From the NCBI GenBank assembly GCA_905480565.1, contig CAJQQW010000315.1, positions 1 through 10,268 on the forward strand: a DNA stretch of 10,268 bases. Reading direction: 5' to 3'. The notes beneath the pieces are model-generated. The model saw only the letters and a list, made by a program, of their open reading frames with translations. It searched no databases and had not been told where the DNA came from. Below are positions 1 through 7,725 of this stretch, piece by piece. The position numbers and the translations under genes are program-made. This DNA is from an uncultured Halioglobus sp. Lineage in GTDB: Bacteria; Pseudomonadota; Gammaproteobacteria; Pseudomonadales; Halieaceae. Every line of letters starts with the position of its first letter. Position 1 is the stretch's first letter.

Positions 1-854
1 AGGGCTGCATGCTGAGCCATGGTCGACATGGAAATAAACAAATTCTGTGCGAGCTTTTCCATCTCCTTCACTGCGGCTTCTGGCGCTACCAGCCAACCCA
101 GGCGCCAGCCAGTCATGCCAAAATACTTGGAAAAACTGTTCACAACGAAGGCGTCCGGGTCAACCTCCAGAACGGACGGCGCGTCTCCCTCGTACACCAA
201 ACCGTGGTATATCTCATCTACCAGCAGGTACCCGTTGCGCGCACGTACTTCAGCCGAAAGCGCCGCCAGTTGCGGCAGAGACAGGGCTGTTCCAGTGGGG
301 TTAGCGGGGGATGCCACCATGGCACCCACCGTATTGTGCGCCCAGTTCTCGGCAACGAGCTCAGCATTGAGCTGGTAATTGCTTACTGCGTCCACCGGCA
401 CCAGTTGCCCTCGCCCCTCAACCAGGCGCATGAAATGTCGATTACAGGGATAACCGGGGTCGCTCATCAACATGCCCTCTCCCGGATTCATCAGCAGGGC
501 GGCAATCAGCAGGAGGGCCCCGGACGCGCCGGGCGTGACCATGATCCGCGAAGGCGGGATATCCAGTCCGTAAAGATCCTGGTAGTGGCGGGAAAGTGCC
601 TCTCTGAGTGGCGGGATGCCCGCGGCTTGTGAATAGTGAGTGGCGCCCCGTTTAAGCGCAGCCCTGCCAGCCTCGATAATGGGCTCGGCCGTAGCGAAAT
701 CCGGCTCACCCGCAGCCATGTGCACGATATCCGCACCCGCTGCCTCTAACTCGGTAGCACGCGCCAATACCTCCACCACGCGGAATGGCTCAATCTCGTC
801 GACGCGATCGGCGAAACCCCGTGAACGGCCTGACCCGGGTTTGGATTCCGGCAT
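1..854 (-). CDS. PLP-dependent class I/II aminotransferase, 5' part (runs off left edge)
   Basis: The reverse strand is open from an ATG at 854 to the window edge, giving 284 codons of an unfinished protein. It should transfer an amino group between an amino acid and a 2-oxo acid in the cytoplasm using pyridoxal phosphate. Visible fold-type I motifs are the substrate-loop segment MAAGEPDF near residues 46-53, the cofactor-ring segment SDPGYP near 131-136, NPTG with its Asn at 185, VDEIY with Asp213 and Tyr216, and the Schiff-base lysine Lys243 in NSFSKYFGMTGWRLGW, with Arg251 following. Only roughly the last third of a ~390-residue family member is missing. A weak GAGA ribosome site lies 7 bases before the start. 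It is divergent from dksA, as in Pseudomonas, where a homologous aminotransferase gene sits next to dksA. The family call is firm. The substrate is unresolved: aspartate, aromatic and alanine types all remain possible. Confidence 0.93.
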   Translation of the reverse strand, partial: MPESKPGSGRSRGFADRVDEIEPFRVVEVLARATELEAAGADIVHMAAGEPDFATAEPIIEAGRAALKRGATHYSQAAGIPPLREALSRHYQDLYGLDIPPSRIMVTPGASGALLLIAALLMNPGEGMLMSDPGYPCNRHFMRLVEGRGQLVPVDAVSNYQLNAELVAENWAHNTVGAMVASPANPTGTALSLPQLAALSAEVRARNGYLLVDEIYHGLVYEGDAPSVLEVDPDAFVVNSFSKYFGMTGWRLGWLVAPEAAVKEMEKLAQNLFISMSTMAQHAA

Positions 855-882
855 ATAACAGTCTCATTGGCAGCAACGCGCT

Positions 883-912
883 ATTCTAACAACGACGACA
901 AAGGGGTGACAG
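883..912 (-). promoter_or_regulatory. Candidate sigma70 promoter of the aminotransferase gene
   Basis: Reading the minus strand, CTGTCA (907-912, 4/6 match to the -35 consensus) is followed after 18 bases by TAGAAT (883-888, 5/6 match to TATAAT). Transcription would start near 876, leaving a leader of about 20 bases before the ATG at 854. The assignment rests on consensus matching only. Confidence 0.4.
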
Positions 913-1052
913 TAAGATGGAAATTCAATGTAGAAATAGTGGCGCGCATAGCAGTAATCTGGTAGTTTCACGGCCCTTGTAAATATGGCCCCGAGCCATC
1001 GTGCCGGATAGCCTCAATAACAGTGTGTCACTAGAAGTATGGGACAATAGCC

Positions 1053-1733
1053 ATGCCACGAAATACCAAGACAGGGAAAGCACCCGCTAAGAAGGCGACA
1101 GCCAAGAAAAAGGCACCCGCCAAGAAAAAAGCACCTGCCAAGAAAAAGGCACCTGCCAAGAAAAAAGCACCTGCCAAGAAAAAGGCACCTGCCAAGAAAA
1201 AGGCACCTGCCAAGAAAAAGGCACCTGCCAAAAAATTACCCCCCAGAAAGGTGCCCGCCCGGAAGGCGGCGCCTGTTCGGAGAAAGGCACCGGCTCGCAT
1301 CAAGTACAAGCCCAGCAATCCTGAATTCCAGAACTTTGAACCGTATCAGCCCAGCCGCGGCGAAGCCTACATGAACGAACCACAGCGCGAACACTTTCTC
1401 GGCCTGCTGCTTAACTGGAAGTCCGAGCTGATGCAGGAAGTCGATCGCACCGTAACGCACATGAAGGATGAAGCAGCAAACTTTCCCGATCCGGCGGACC
1501 GCGCCACCCAAGAAGAGGAGTTCAGCCTGGAACTGCGCACGCGTGATCGGGAACGCAAGCTGATCAAGAAGATCGACGCCACCATGGAGCTGATCGATCA
1601 AGACGACTACGGCTACTGCGAAGCCTGCGGCGTTGAAATCGGCATTCAACGACTGGAGGCCCGACCCACTGCCACCCAGTGCATCGACTGCAAGACTCTG
1701 GCCGAAATCAAAGAAAAGCAGGAACTGGGTTAA
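1053..1733 (+). CDS. dksA: RNA polymerase-binding transcription factor DksA with long Lys/Ala/Pro N-terminal extension
   Basis: DksA enters the RNA polymerase secondary channel and, with ppGpp, represses rRNA promoters and activates amino-acid biosynthesis promoters. Residues from about 95 to 226 match DksA closely: EPYQ and EAYMNEPQ, then DRTVTHMKDEAANFPDPADRA with the coiled-coil tip acidic residues Asp146 and Asp149 and Ala151, then a four-cysteine zinc finger (Cys189, 192, 210, 213). The core is normal, but the protein is 226 residues against about 150 for the family. The excess is a basic N-terminal tail containing seven perfect KKKAPA repeats (residues 18-59) and a further Lys/Arg/Pro stretch to about 82. 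The ATG at 1053 has GGGAC 7 bases upstream. No later start retains the core without starting inside it. gluQRS follows after 17 bases, as in the conserved dksA-gluQ pair. The tail may be disordered and may bind nucleic acid; that is inference. Confidence 0.96.
   Translation: MPRNTKTGKAPAKKATAKKKAPAKKKAPAKKKAPAKKKAPAKKKAPAKKKAPAKKKAPAKKLPPRKVPARKAAPVRRKAPARIKYKPSNPEFQNFEPYQPSRGEAYMNEPQREHFLGLLLNWKSELMQEVDRTVTHMKDEAANFPDPADRATQEEEFSLELRTRDRERKLIKKIDATMELIDQDDYGYCEACGVEIGIQRLEARPTATQCIDCKTLAEIKEKQELG
1104..1229 (+). repeat. Seven tandem 18-bp repeats inside dksA
   Basis: Seven head-to-tail copies of an 18-base unit (AAGAAAAAGGCACCTGCC, with single synonymous changes such as AAG/AAA and CCC/CCT) encode seven KKKAPA units. 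The near-identity at DNA level, including third positions, suggests recent expansion by slippage or unequal crossing-over. Because the unit is a multiple of three, copy-number changes would alter tail length without breaking the reading frame. Confidence 0.95.
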
Positions 1734-1750
1734 TCCCCCGGGCGCTTATC

Positions 1751-2650
1751 GTGCCCGACTCCAGCACGCCCTACCGCGGCCGCTTTGCTCCTTCGCCAAC
1801 CGGTCCGTTGCACCTCGGGTCGCTGATAGCGGCACTGGCCAGCTATCTTGACGCGCGCGCCCAGCAGGGCTCATGGCTGGTCCGCATAGATGATCTGGAT
1901 CCGCCCCGCGAGGAACCGGGCGCAGCAGCTGGCATTCTGCAGAGCCTGCGCTGTCACGCGCTGCACTGGGACGAGGACATCCTGTACCAGAGTCAGCGCT
2001 CCCTCCCCTACCAAAAAGTACTCGACACGCTGCAGGCAAAAGGATTGTTGTTTGCCTGTGATTGCACGCGCACCCAGCTCGACGCCAATGGCAACTGCGG
2101 CGGCGACTGTTGCCGCCGCCAGACAGACATCACAGACCCGGCAGCGCTGAGAGCACACCTGCCGAAAGGCAGCGTTATTCGCTTCACAGACCAGCTCCAG
2201 GGCCAGCAGACTCTCGCCAGCGGGCAGCCCATTAACGACTTCGTAGTTCGGCGCAAGGACGGCCTAGATGCCTACCAGCTCGCCGTGGTAGTGGACGATG
2301 CCGCGCAGGGCATTAACCACGTCGTGCGAGGATCCGACCTACTGGACACCACAGTGAAACAAGTCTTCCTGCAACAGCAGCTCGGCTACCCAACACCGGT
2401 CTACTGCCATCTGCCGGTTATCACCAATTCGCAGGGACAGAAATTCAGCAAGCAGACGCATGCCCGCCCGCTGGACGACGATGTCGCTGCAGGCAATCTG
2501 CGCCTCGCGCTATCTTTCCTTGGTCAGCCGGATCCGCTGCCTGGTCTATTGCAGCCAGCCGAAATCCTGACCTTTGCCACTACACACTGGCAGCGTGATC
2601 GAATACCCGCGCGCGCGGCTATCGATGCGGCCACCATCGGAGTCACCTGA
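1751..2650 (+). CDS. gluQ: Glutamyl-queuosine tRNA(Asp) synthetase (GluQRS)
   Basis: This truncated glutamyl-tRNA synthetase paralogue activates glutamate and attaches it to queuosine at position 34 of tRNA-Asp, without the anticodon-binding domain of GluRS. The 299-residue length is normal. Visible class I features are RGRFAPSPTGPLHLGSL with the HIGH-type signature HLGS at residues 21-24, RIDDLDPPR near 45-53, a cysteine cluster fitting the zinc site (Cys103, Cys105 and cysteines 116-121), and the KMSKS-type loop KFSKQ at 231-235. I chose the GTG at 1751, just before PYRGRFAPSPTG. The earlier in-frame ATG at 1679 lies within dksA and would add residues unlike the family. No clear Shine-Dalgarno is seen, and the 17-base gap after dksA suggests coupling or co-transcription. 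The queuosine-rather-than-tRNA-Glu assignment follows the missing C-terminal domain and the dksA linkage. Confidence 0.95.
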   Translation: MPDSSTPYRGRFAPSPTGPLHLGSLIAALASYLDARAQQGSWLVRIDDLDPPREEPGAAAGILQSLRCHALHWDEDILYQSQRSLPYQKVLDTLQAKGLLFACDCTRTQLDANGNCGGDCCRRQTDITDPAALRAHLPKGSVIRFTDQLQGQQTLASGQPINDFVVRRKDGLDAYQLAVVVDDAAQGINHVVRGSDLLDTTVKQVFLQQQLGYPTPVYCHLPVITNSQGQKFSKQTHARPLDDDVAAGNLRLALSFLGQPDPLPGLLQPAEILTFATTHWQRDRIPARAAIDAATIGVT

Positions 2651-2663
2651 AAGACCCCGCAGC

Positions 2664-2692
2664 TTTACCCGCCCTGAGCGCTTAAGTATTAT
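2664..2692 (+). promoter_or_regulatory. Candidate sigma70 promoter for the small membrane gene and cbrA
   Basis: TTTACC (2664-2669, 4/6 to TTGACA) and TATTAT (2687-2692, 5/6 to TATAAT) are separated by exactly 17 bases, in the gap after gluQ. The predicted start is near 2699, giving a leader of about 64 bases. No terminator was found after gluQ, so read-through from dksA-gluQ is also possible. Confidence 0.5.
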
Positions 2693-2762
2693 CGCCAGAC
2701 CACTGCAGCAACGGCACAGGTAAAACTCCTGTCGCTTCGCTAACCAAAGGGGAATCACCAGC

Positions 2763-2939
2763 GTGTACATCAATCGCCTGTTGTTATTGGCCGCCGGAGC
2801 ATTCCTGATTTTTTTCCCTGCCTTCGAAAACTGGATTATTAATTCAGAGGTGGCCTGGTACCGTCCCTGGCAGTTCTGGCTTGTGATTGTGGTGGCGGCT
2901 TACTGGAATCAGCGATCAAGGTATCCGGATGAGCTTTAG
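2763..2939 (+). CDS. Small hypothetical inner-membrane protein upstream of cbrA (58 aa)
   Basis: A GTG start at 2763 is preceded by a strong AAAGGGGA ribosome site (2746-2753, spacing 9) and opens a 58-residue frame ending in TAG at 2937-2939. The product has two hydrophobic segments: about residues 5-20 (LLLLAAGAFLIFFPAF) and 37-47 (QFWLVIVVAAYW). The linker between them contains several Trp residues, and the tail is polar ([10 protein letters not shown]). It therefore looks like a two-helix inner-membrane protein. Its last 11 bases overlap the cbrA start, which suggests translational coupling and a role near the sensor kinase. Pseudomonas has a short unnamed gene at the same position (between gluQ and cbrA), which supports its being real. 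I do not recognise a function. A role as an accessory or stabilising subunit of CbrA is speculation. Confidence 0.8.
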   Translation: MYINRLLLLAAGAFLIFFPAFENWIINSEVAWYRPWQFWLVIVVAAYWNQRSRYPDEL

Positions 2940-5904
2940 CCTCGCTCAGATATTGCTGTTTATTATCGCGTATCTGACGGGCCTGTTTGCCATCGCACAC
3001 CTCGCCGACCGGGGGATAATTCCCGACCGAATCACCCGCCACCCTGCCGTTTATACACTGTCCCTCGGTGTCTTCGCAGGCGCTATGGCCAGTAATGGCG
3101 TGATGAGCCTGGCCTATGACTACGGCTACAATTTTCTACTCTACTATGTCGGCGTGGTGTTAATGTTCGTCCTCGCGGCAGTCCTCCTGGTGCCGCTGTT
3201 GCGGCTGTGTCGTCTCTACCAGCTCGCCTCTCTAGCCGATGTCCTCACCTTTCGCTATGGCAGCCCCGCAGTCGGCGCCGGCATCACGCTGGCAATGTGC
3301 ATAACCCTGCTGCCACTGCTTGCGCTGCAAATTCAGGCCGTGGCGACCAGCATACAGATTCTCGCCGGAGGTAGCTCAACGCTTTCGCCAGAGGGCGAGC
3401 ACAATGGATTGGCGTTTCTGTTCTGCGTAATTATCAGCGTGTTTTCAATGCTGTTTGGCACTCGGCACGCCTCAGCACAAGACCGCAACACGGGCCTCGT
3501 GACCGCCATCGCCTTTGAGTCACTGATTAAACTGGCTGCCATGCTGGCTCTCATGCTGGTCGCGGTGTTTGTCGTATTCGGCAGCTTCGGAGACATGGAG
3601 CAATGGCTTCTGTCGCAGCCCGAGGTGAGCGCGCAGCTAGCCCAGCCAATGCGCGGCAACAGCGGGCTCATACTGTTGCTCATTTTCTTCGCGGGCGCCG
3701 TGTGTATGCCGCACCTGTTTCATATGGCCTTTGCAGAGAATACCGACAGCCGCGATATGCGCGCTGCCACCTGGGGTCTGCCGCTCTACCTCATGCTACT
3801 TAGTCTTCCTGTATTGCCCATCGCCTGGGCTGGCATTCGCATGGGCCACACGCTGCCCCTAGATTACAGCGCACTGGCGATAGGCATGGTGCTGCAATCC
3901 AAGTCGATTAGTGCCGTCGCGTTTGTCGCCGGCATGTCCGCAGCCAGTGCAACCATTATTATCACTACGCTGGCTCTCGCGAACATGTGCCTCAACCATC
4001 TGGTGCTGCCGCTGCGACCCCTGCAGATTGAGCGGAACCAAAGCATTTACAGTCAGCTGAAGTGGCTGCGGCGCGCGCTCATCTGTGTTCTTATCCTGGC
4101 AGGGTATGTCCTGTTCGCTTTCCTGAATCTAGGCCAGAGCCTGACCCAACTTGCACTGGTCGCCTTCACGGGCACCCTGCAGTTTCTCCCCGGCATTATC
4201 GCCACTCCCTACTGGCCCAGGGGCAACCACTATGGCCTGCTGGCAGGTCTGCTGGGAGGCTTTGTTATCTGGTTCCTCGCCATGTTACTTCCGCTGGCTG
4301 GTGCCGACATTCCCATGCCCCTGCAAATTCTCCTGGGCGAGATCGCCACCGGCAATAACCGACAGTGGGCGACCACCGCAATCGTGTCACTGGGAGTCAA
4401 CAGCCTGCTGTTTATGCTCGTTTCAATGTTTACGCGAACCGGTGAAGAGGAAAAAGTGGCGGCCGACATCTGCTCTATGGATGATCTGCCGCGCCCAACC
4501 CGAAAAATCCTGTCCGTCAACAGTGCGGCAGAGTTCGCCGCGCGGATGGCTGGCGCACTGGGTAAGCACACCGCGCAAGACGAAGTTGAGCGCGCTCTGG
4601 AAGAGCTGCAGTTTTCCATCGAGGAAAAGCGGCCCTATGCCCTGCGGCGTTTGCGACGACGCATTGAAACAAACCTCTCTGGCATGCTGGGTCCAAGCGA
4701 GGCCCACCGAATTGTGGAGAGCGCCATCCCGTTTGTCGCAAGTGACGGTGATAGGGAGCGGGAGGATTTTTATCTGCTGGAGCGCAACCTGGAACAATCT
4801 AAACCCCGCCTAACAGGGCTCGCCGCCGATCTGAATGACCTGCGCCGCCACTATCGAAAAACGCTGGACAACCTTCCGATTGGTGCGTGCTCAGTGGGCG
4901 AGGACGGTGAAATATTGATGTGGAACCAAAGCATGGTGCGCATTACAGGCGTCGCAGAGAGCGATATCCTTGGCTCCCTGCTCAGTTCTCTTCCGCTTCC
5001 CTGGAGCCGCATACTGGAAGAGTTTTTCCACAGCGATGCGAGCATGCGCGTCAAGACAGAAGTGACGCTGCCCGAGGGCAATAAGCGCTGGCTCGGACTA
5101 CACCGGACAGCAACCGACACGCTGTCAAACAACAACACTCTAATTGTGGTTGAGGATATGACTGATGTGCAGCTTCTGGAGGAGGAACTCCTGCACAGTG
5201 AGCGACTGGCTTCGATTGGACGACTGGCTGCTGGTGTTGCTCACGAAATTGGCAATCCGGTCACGGGAATCGCCTGCCTTGCCCAAAATCTGGAGTATGA
5301 AATAGCGCCTGGCGAGATTCAACATATGGCTCAGGACATTCTAAAGCAGACCGAGCGAGTAAACCGTATCGTCGAGTCACTGATGCACTTCTCCCATTCA
5401 GGAACAAGAACCAGCGAGGCCACCCTGCGGTCTATCAACCTCGCGGACTGCATTGACGAGGCCATTCACTTACTGTCACTGGATCGCGAGACAAAGCCCG
5501 CCCACTTCGACAACCGCTGTGATCGTGAGCTGCTGGTAGTCGCAGACAGCCAACGCCTGCTGCAAGTGGCCATCAACCTGTTGTCTAACGCACGGGATGC
5601 GCGCACAGATGGCGCGGACGTCAGGATAAACGCCCGCGCCGATAACGAGCGTGTGCAGATTGACATCGAGGACAATGGTTGCGGGATACCCACCGAACAG
5701 CAAAATCAGGTTTTTGAACCGTTTTTCACCACCAAGGACCCCGGCGAGGGCACTGGCCTCGGGCTGGCATTGGTATTCAGTATCATGGAGGACATGAACG
5801 GACGCGTGAGCCTGACCAGCCCCCTCGGTGACGGGCCCTATCCAGGCACGCGGGTTACCCTGCAACTTCCCCGGGGCCGTTACGATATGGACTACGATTT
5901 GTAA
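2929..5904 (+). CDS. cbrA: CbrA-type hybrid transporter/sensor histidine kinase (SSS-STAC-PAS-HisKA-HATPase)
   Basis: This is the sensor of the CbrAB system, which governs carbon/nitrogen balance and amino-acid use. Residues 1 to about 510 form a multi-span sodium/solute symporter (SLC5-like) module, with conserved stretches such as [27 protein letters not shown] and [13 protein letters not shown]-type linker follows at about 527-605 ([26 protein letters not shown] resembles Pseudomonas CbrA). A PAS domain lies near 640-740. The phosphoacceptor is His772 in [12 protein letters not shown]. The ATPase has Asn887 (N box), DNGCGIP at 915-921 and [10 protein letters not shown] from 939. The ATG at 2929 (AAGG 7 bases upstream) gives 991 residues, close to the ~983 of Pseudomonas, and begins MSFSL as there. 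An ATG 14 codons earlier lies within the upstream small gene. Histidine transport is known for Pseudomonas CbrA; the ligand here is unknown. Confidence 0.95.
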   Translation: MSFSLAQILLFIIAYLTGLFAIAHLADRGIIPDRITRHPAVYTLSLGVFAGAMASNGVMSLAYDYGYNFLLYYVGVVLMFVLAAVLLVPLLRLCRLYQLASLADVLTFRYGSPAVGAGITLAMCITLLPLLALQIQAVATSIQILAGGSSTLSPEGEHNGLAFLFCVIISVFSMLFGTRHASAQDRNTGLVTAIAFESLIKLAAMLALMLVAVFVVFGSFGDMEQWLLSQPEVSAQLAQPMRGNSGLILLLIFFAGAVCMPHLFHMAFAENTDSRDMRAATWGLPLYLMLLSLPVLPIAWAGIRMGHTLPLDYSALAIGMVLQSKSISAVAFVAGMSAASATIIITTLALANMCLNHLVLPLRPLQIERNQSIYSQLKWLRRALICVLILAGYVLFAFLNLGQSLTQLALVAFTGTLQFLPGIIATPYWPRGNHYGLLAGLLGGFVIWFLAMLLPLAGADIPMPLQILLGEIATGNNRQWATTAIVSLGVNSLLFMLVSMFTRTGEEEKVAADICSMDDLPRPTRKILSVNSAAEFAARMAGALGKHTAQDEVERALEELQFSIEEKRPYALRRLRRRIETNLSGMLGPSEAHRIVESAIPFVASDGDREREDFYLLERNLEQSKPRLTGLAADLNDLRRHYRKTLDNLPIGACSVGEDGEILMWNQSMVRITGVAESDILGSLLSSLPLPWSRILEEFFHSDASMRVKTEVTLPEGNKRWLGLHRTATDTLSNNNTLIVVEDMTDVQLLEEELLHSERLASIGRLAAGVAHEIGNPVTGIACLAQNLEYEIAPGEIQHMAQDILKQTERVNRIVESLMHFSHSGTRTSEATLRSINLADCIDEAIHLLSLDRETKPAHFDNRCDRELLVVADSQRLLQVAINLLSNARDARTDGADVRINARADNERVQIDIEDNGCGIPTEQQNQVFEPFFTTKDPGEGTGLGLALVFSIMEDMNGRVSLTSPLGDGPYPGTRVTLQLPRGRYDMDYDL

Positions 5905-5915
5905 CCCTGCGTTAC
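5879..5915 (+). promoter_or_regulatory. Cluster of three GTTAC/GTAAC half-sites before cbrB
   Basis: GTTAC (5879-5883), GTAAC (5901-5905) and GTTAC (5911-5915) lie across the cbrA stop codon. The last two form an inverted repeat with a 5-base spacer. The same half-site occurs as a perfect palindrome before the RNA promoter downstream of cbrB, so this could be a CbrB autoregulatory site. The first copy is in coding sequence and may be chance. Confidence 0.3.
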
Positions 5916-5928
5916 ACAATACGCCCGC

Positions 5929-5959
5929 TTAACTGGCAAAAATTCCGGCCTGGTAGTAT
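5929..5959 (+). promoter_or_regulatory. Candidate extended -10 promoter for cbrB
   Basis: TAGTAT (5954-5959) is preceded by TG and one base, forming an extended -10. TTAACT (5929-5934) is a poor -35 at a 19-base spacing. It lies in the 87-base cbrA-cbrB gap and would give cbrB its own transcript. Co-transcription with cbrA remains equally possible, as no terminator is visible. Confidence 0.35.
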
Positions 5960-5991
5960 GTTGTGAAGAAGCTTCCCAGAGGTAACATGGC

Positions 5992-7425
5992 ATGAGCACG
6001 ATTCTCGTCGTTGAGGACGAATCCGTAATCCGCGTCGCACTGCGCAGACTGTTGGAGCGCCATGACTACGAGGTGAGTGAGGCTGGCTCGGTCCAAGAGG
6101 CCGAACAGAATCATGATCTGGCCTCGTTTGATCTGGTTATCAGTGACTTGCGCTTGCCGGGCGCGCCCGGCACAGACCTCATCCAGAAGGCCGGTGAAGT
6201 GCCCGTCCTGATTATGACCAGCTATGCTAGCCTGCGCTCGGCAGTAGATTCCATGCGCATGGGCGCGGTCGACTACATCGCCAAGCCTTTTGACCACGGC
6301 GACATGGTCAGCGCGGTGCAACGAATTATCGCGGACCACCCCACCGACCATGCCGTCAAGACCGGCGCAGTGCAAGAGTCGTCGAAACCGTCTGCCAATG
6401 AGACAGGCATGGTGGGCAATTGTCCTGCCATACTGACCTTGCTGGAGCATATCGAGCGGGTGGCGCCCACGAATTCTACCGTCCTGATTCAGGGTGAAAC
6501 GGGCACCGGCAAAGAACTTGTCGCTCGCAGTGTGCACAAGCGCAGTCGCCGGGCCGACAAGATGATGATTTCGGTTAACTGTGCGGCCATCCCCGATACC
6601 CTGATTGAATCTGAGTTATTTGGCTACGAAAAGGGCGCTTTCACTGGCGCCAATGCCAGCCGCATGGGGTTGATCGAAGCGGCCGACGGCAGCACCCTGT
6701 TTCTTGACGAGATCGGCGAGTTGCCCATGGAAGCCCAGGCACGGTTATTGCGCTTTATCCAGGAAGGCGAGATCCGCCGGATCGGGTCCGTGCACTCACG
6801 CAAGGTTAACGTTCGCCTTGTTTGTGCGACTCACCGTCATCTGCAGAGCCTGTCCGCTGAGGGCCAGTTCCGGCAGGACCTGTTTTACCGGATCAATGTC
6901 TTGCAACTGACACTGCCCCCGCTGCGGGACAGGGGCAAGGACATCCTGCAGCTGGCGGAGCGTATGGTGCACGAGCAATCCGAGCGCCTGGGACGCCCTC
7001 GAATGCACCTATCGCCAAAAGCCATCCAGGCGATCACCACCTACCAATGGCCAGGCAATGTCCGAGAACTGGAGCATGCCATCGAAAGGGCCGTCATTCT
7101 CTCGGACAGCGACGAAATCGACAACACGGCCCTGGCCATAGATCTGGAACTGGTCAATATCAACCGTATCAGGGGTGAGCAGATCAGTATCGCAGACGAA
7201 ACCGCCAAACCGTCCTCGCGTGAGCCCCAGGAGGACCTCTCTCTCGAGGATTATTTCCAACGGTTTGTGTTGGAACATCAGGATTCCATGAGCGAGACGG
7301 AACTGGCGCAAAAGCTGGGAGTAAGCCGCAAATGCCTGTGGGAACGCCGCCAGCGTTTCGGCATTCCGCGCAACAAGAGCAATAGCAATACGCGGGGTAA
7401 AATCGCCTCTGCACGGGGCAAATAG
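5992..7425 (+). CDS. cbrB: CbrB, NtrC-family sigma54-activating response regulator
   Basis: This is the partner of CbrA and activates sigma54 promoters when phosphorylated. The receiver domain (about 1-115) has Glu8/Asp9, phosphoacceptor Asp52 in SDLRLPGAPG, Thr76 and Lys98. The AAA+ domain (about 140-375) has Walker A GETGTGKE at 168-175, the sigma54-contacting GAFTGA loop at 215-220 and Walker B TLFLDEIGE at 235-243, and ends with WPGNVREL at 353-360. The C-terminal Fis-type helix-turn-helix lies around 433-458 (SETELAQKLGVSRKCLWERRQRFGIPR) and is nearly the same as in Pseudomonas CbrB, as is the preceding EDLSLEDYFQRFVLEHQD. Its 477 residues are typical. AGAGG (5978-5982) lies 9 bases before the ATG. 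A likely target, a sigma54 promoter, lies about 125 bases beyond its stop. The symbol rests on motif similarity plus gene order. Confidence 0.96.
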   Translation: MSTILVVEDESVIRVALRRLLERHDYEVSEAGSVQEAEQNHDLASFDLVISDLRLPGAPGTDLIQKAGEVPVLIMTSYASLRSAVDSMRMGAVDYIAKPFDHGDMVSAVQRIIADHPTDHAVKTGAVQESSKPSANETGMVGNCPAILTLLEHIERVAPTNSTVLIQGETGTGKELVARSVHKRSRRADKMMISVNCAAIPDTLIESELFGYEKGAFTGANASRMGLIEAADGSTLFLDEIGELPMEAQARLLRFIQEGEIRRIGSVHSRKVNVRLVCATHRHLQSLSAEGQFRQDLFYRINVLQLTLPPLRDRGKDILQLAERMVHEQSERLGRPRMHLSPKAIQAITTYQWPGNVRELEHAIERAVILSDSDEIDNTALAIDLELVNINRIRGEQISIADETAKPSSREPQEDLSLEDYFQRFVLEHQDSMSETELAQKLGVSRKCLWERRQRFGIPRNKSNSNTRGKIASARGK

Positions 7426-7427
7426 GC

Positions 7428-7479
7428 GTTACCCTGCAGCGCAACTACTCACTAATAGGGGTAATTCGGTAACGTTACC
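7428..7479 (+). promoter_or_regulatory. Candidate CbrB enhancer: GTTAC half-sites with GGTAACGTTACC palindrome
   Basis: GTTACCC (7428-7434) and GGGGTAAT (7458-7465) face one another. They are followed by the perfect 12-bp palindrome GGTAACGTTACC (7468-7479). The cluster lies about 95-145 bases upstream of the predicted sigma54 transcription start, the usual range for an NtrC-type activator. From memory, CbrB sites in Pseudomonas are built on GTTAC/GTAAC inverted halves, though the spacing differs here. The activator assignment is inference. Confidence 0.55.
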
Positions 7480-7548
7480 CAAGAAAAACTACATCCAGCG
7501 TAGACCATTAAATATCTATCTCTCTGTTTTTAATGACAATTATCGAGT

Positions 7549-7564
7549 TGGCACGATAAATGCT
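7549..7564 (+). promoter_or_regulatory. Sigma54 (RpoN) promoter of the intergenic small RNA
   Basis: TGGCACG, a 4-base spacer, then ATGCT matches the -24/-12 consensus (TGGCACG-N4-TTGCW). It has the invariant GG at 7550-7551 and GC at 7562-7563, exactly 10 bases apart. The whole TGGCACG box is perfect. Transcription should begin around 7574-7576. An activator-like palindrome sits upstream and the gene of a sigma54 activator ends immediately before, which makes CbrB the natural regulator. Confidence 0.8.
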
Positions 7565-7631
7565 GCCTATGCTACAGCACGAAAAATAATAATAATCGCT
7601 GCCCGAATAAAAATAATAGCGCTGCACTATG

Positions 7632-7645
7632 GACCTGGATGGGGA
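7632..7645 (+). repeat. 14-base direct repeat in the small-RNA region, copy 1
   Basis: GACCTGGATGGGGA recurs exactly at 7836-7849, 204 bases downstream. In both places its 3' part forms the 5' arm of a hairpin and it follows a pair of A-rich motifs by 12-13 bases, marking the unit of an internal duplication. Confidence 0.9.
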
Positions 7646-7658
7646 AGATTTCTTCCCC
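7641..7658 (+). terminator. Hairpin 1 of the small-RNA region, possible Rho-independent terminator
   Basis: GGGGAAG (7641-7647), a 4-base loop ATTT and CTTCCCC (7652-7658) make a perfect 7-bp stem. The following bases, GCATTTTCCATTT, are only moderately T-rich, so termination may be partial. Release here would give an RNA of about 85-95 bases from the sigma54 start. Confidence 0.5.
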
Positions 7659-7725
7659 GCATTTTCCATTTAGCTCATTTTCACGCCTCCAACCGGCGCA
7701 TTACTGCCGATACTGTTGTGGGCGA

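Noticed and set aside
9..632. Long plus-strand open frames at the left edge (up to 207 codons)
   Set aside because: They lie antisense to a clear aminotransferase whose PLP motifs are intact on the minus strand, and their translations show no recognisable domain.
906..934. Possible dksA promoter GTGACA-N17-TGTAGA
   Set aside because: The -10 matches at only about half of its positions and the -35 overlaps the better minus-strand promoter. The 198-base aminotransferase-dksA gap has no promoter for dksA that I can call.
1031..1318. Minus-strand frame encoding FLAGAF-type repeats
   Set aside because: It is the mirror of the 18-bp repeats in dksA. The hydrophobic repeat is a by-product of the lysine/alanine codons, and dksA is certain on the plus strand.
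1679..1750. Upstream ATG extension of gluQ
   Set aside because: It overlaps the last codons of dksA and would add about 24 residues with no family similarity; the GTG at 1751 gives a normal-length GluQRS.
2711..2745. Hairpin ACAGG...CCTGT after gluQ as a terminator
   Set aside because: The stem is only about 5 bp, is not followed by a T tract, and sits between a good promoter and the next gene's ribosome site.
7629..7673. 14-codon frame MDLDGEDFFPAFSI starting at the shared element
   Set aside because: No ribosome site. The second copy of the element (7836-7849) is not preceded by an ATG in the same register, so the repeat is not explained by coding.
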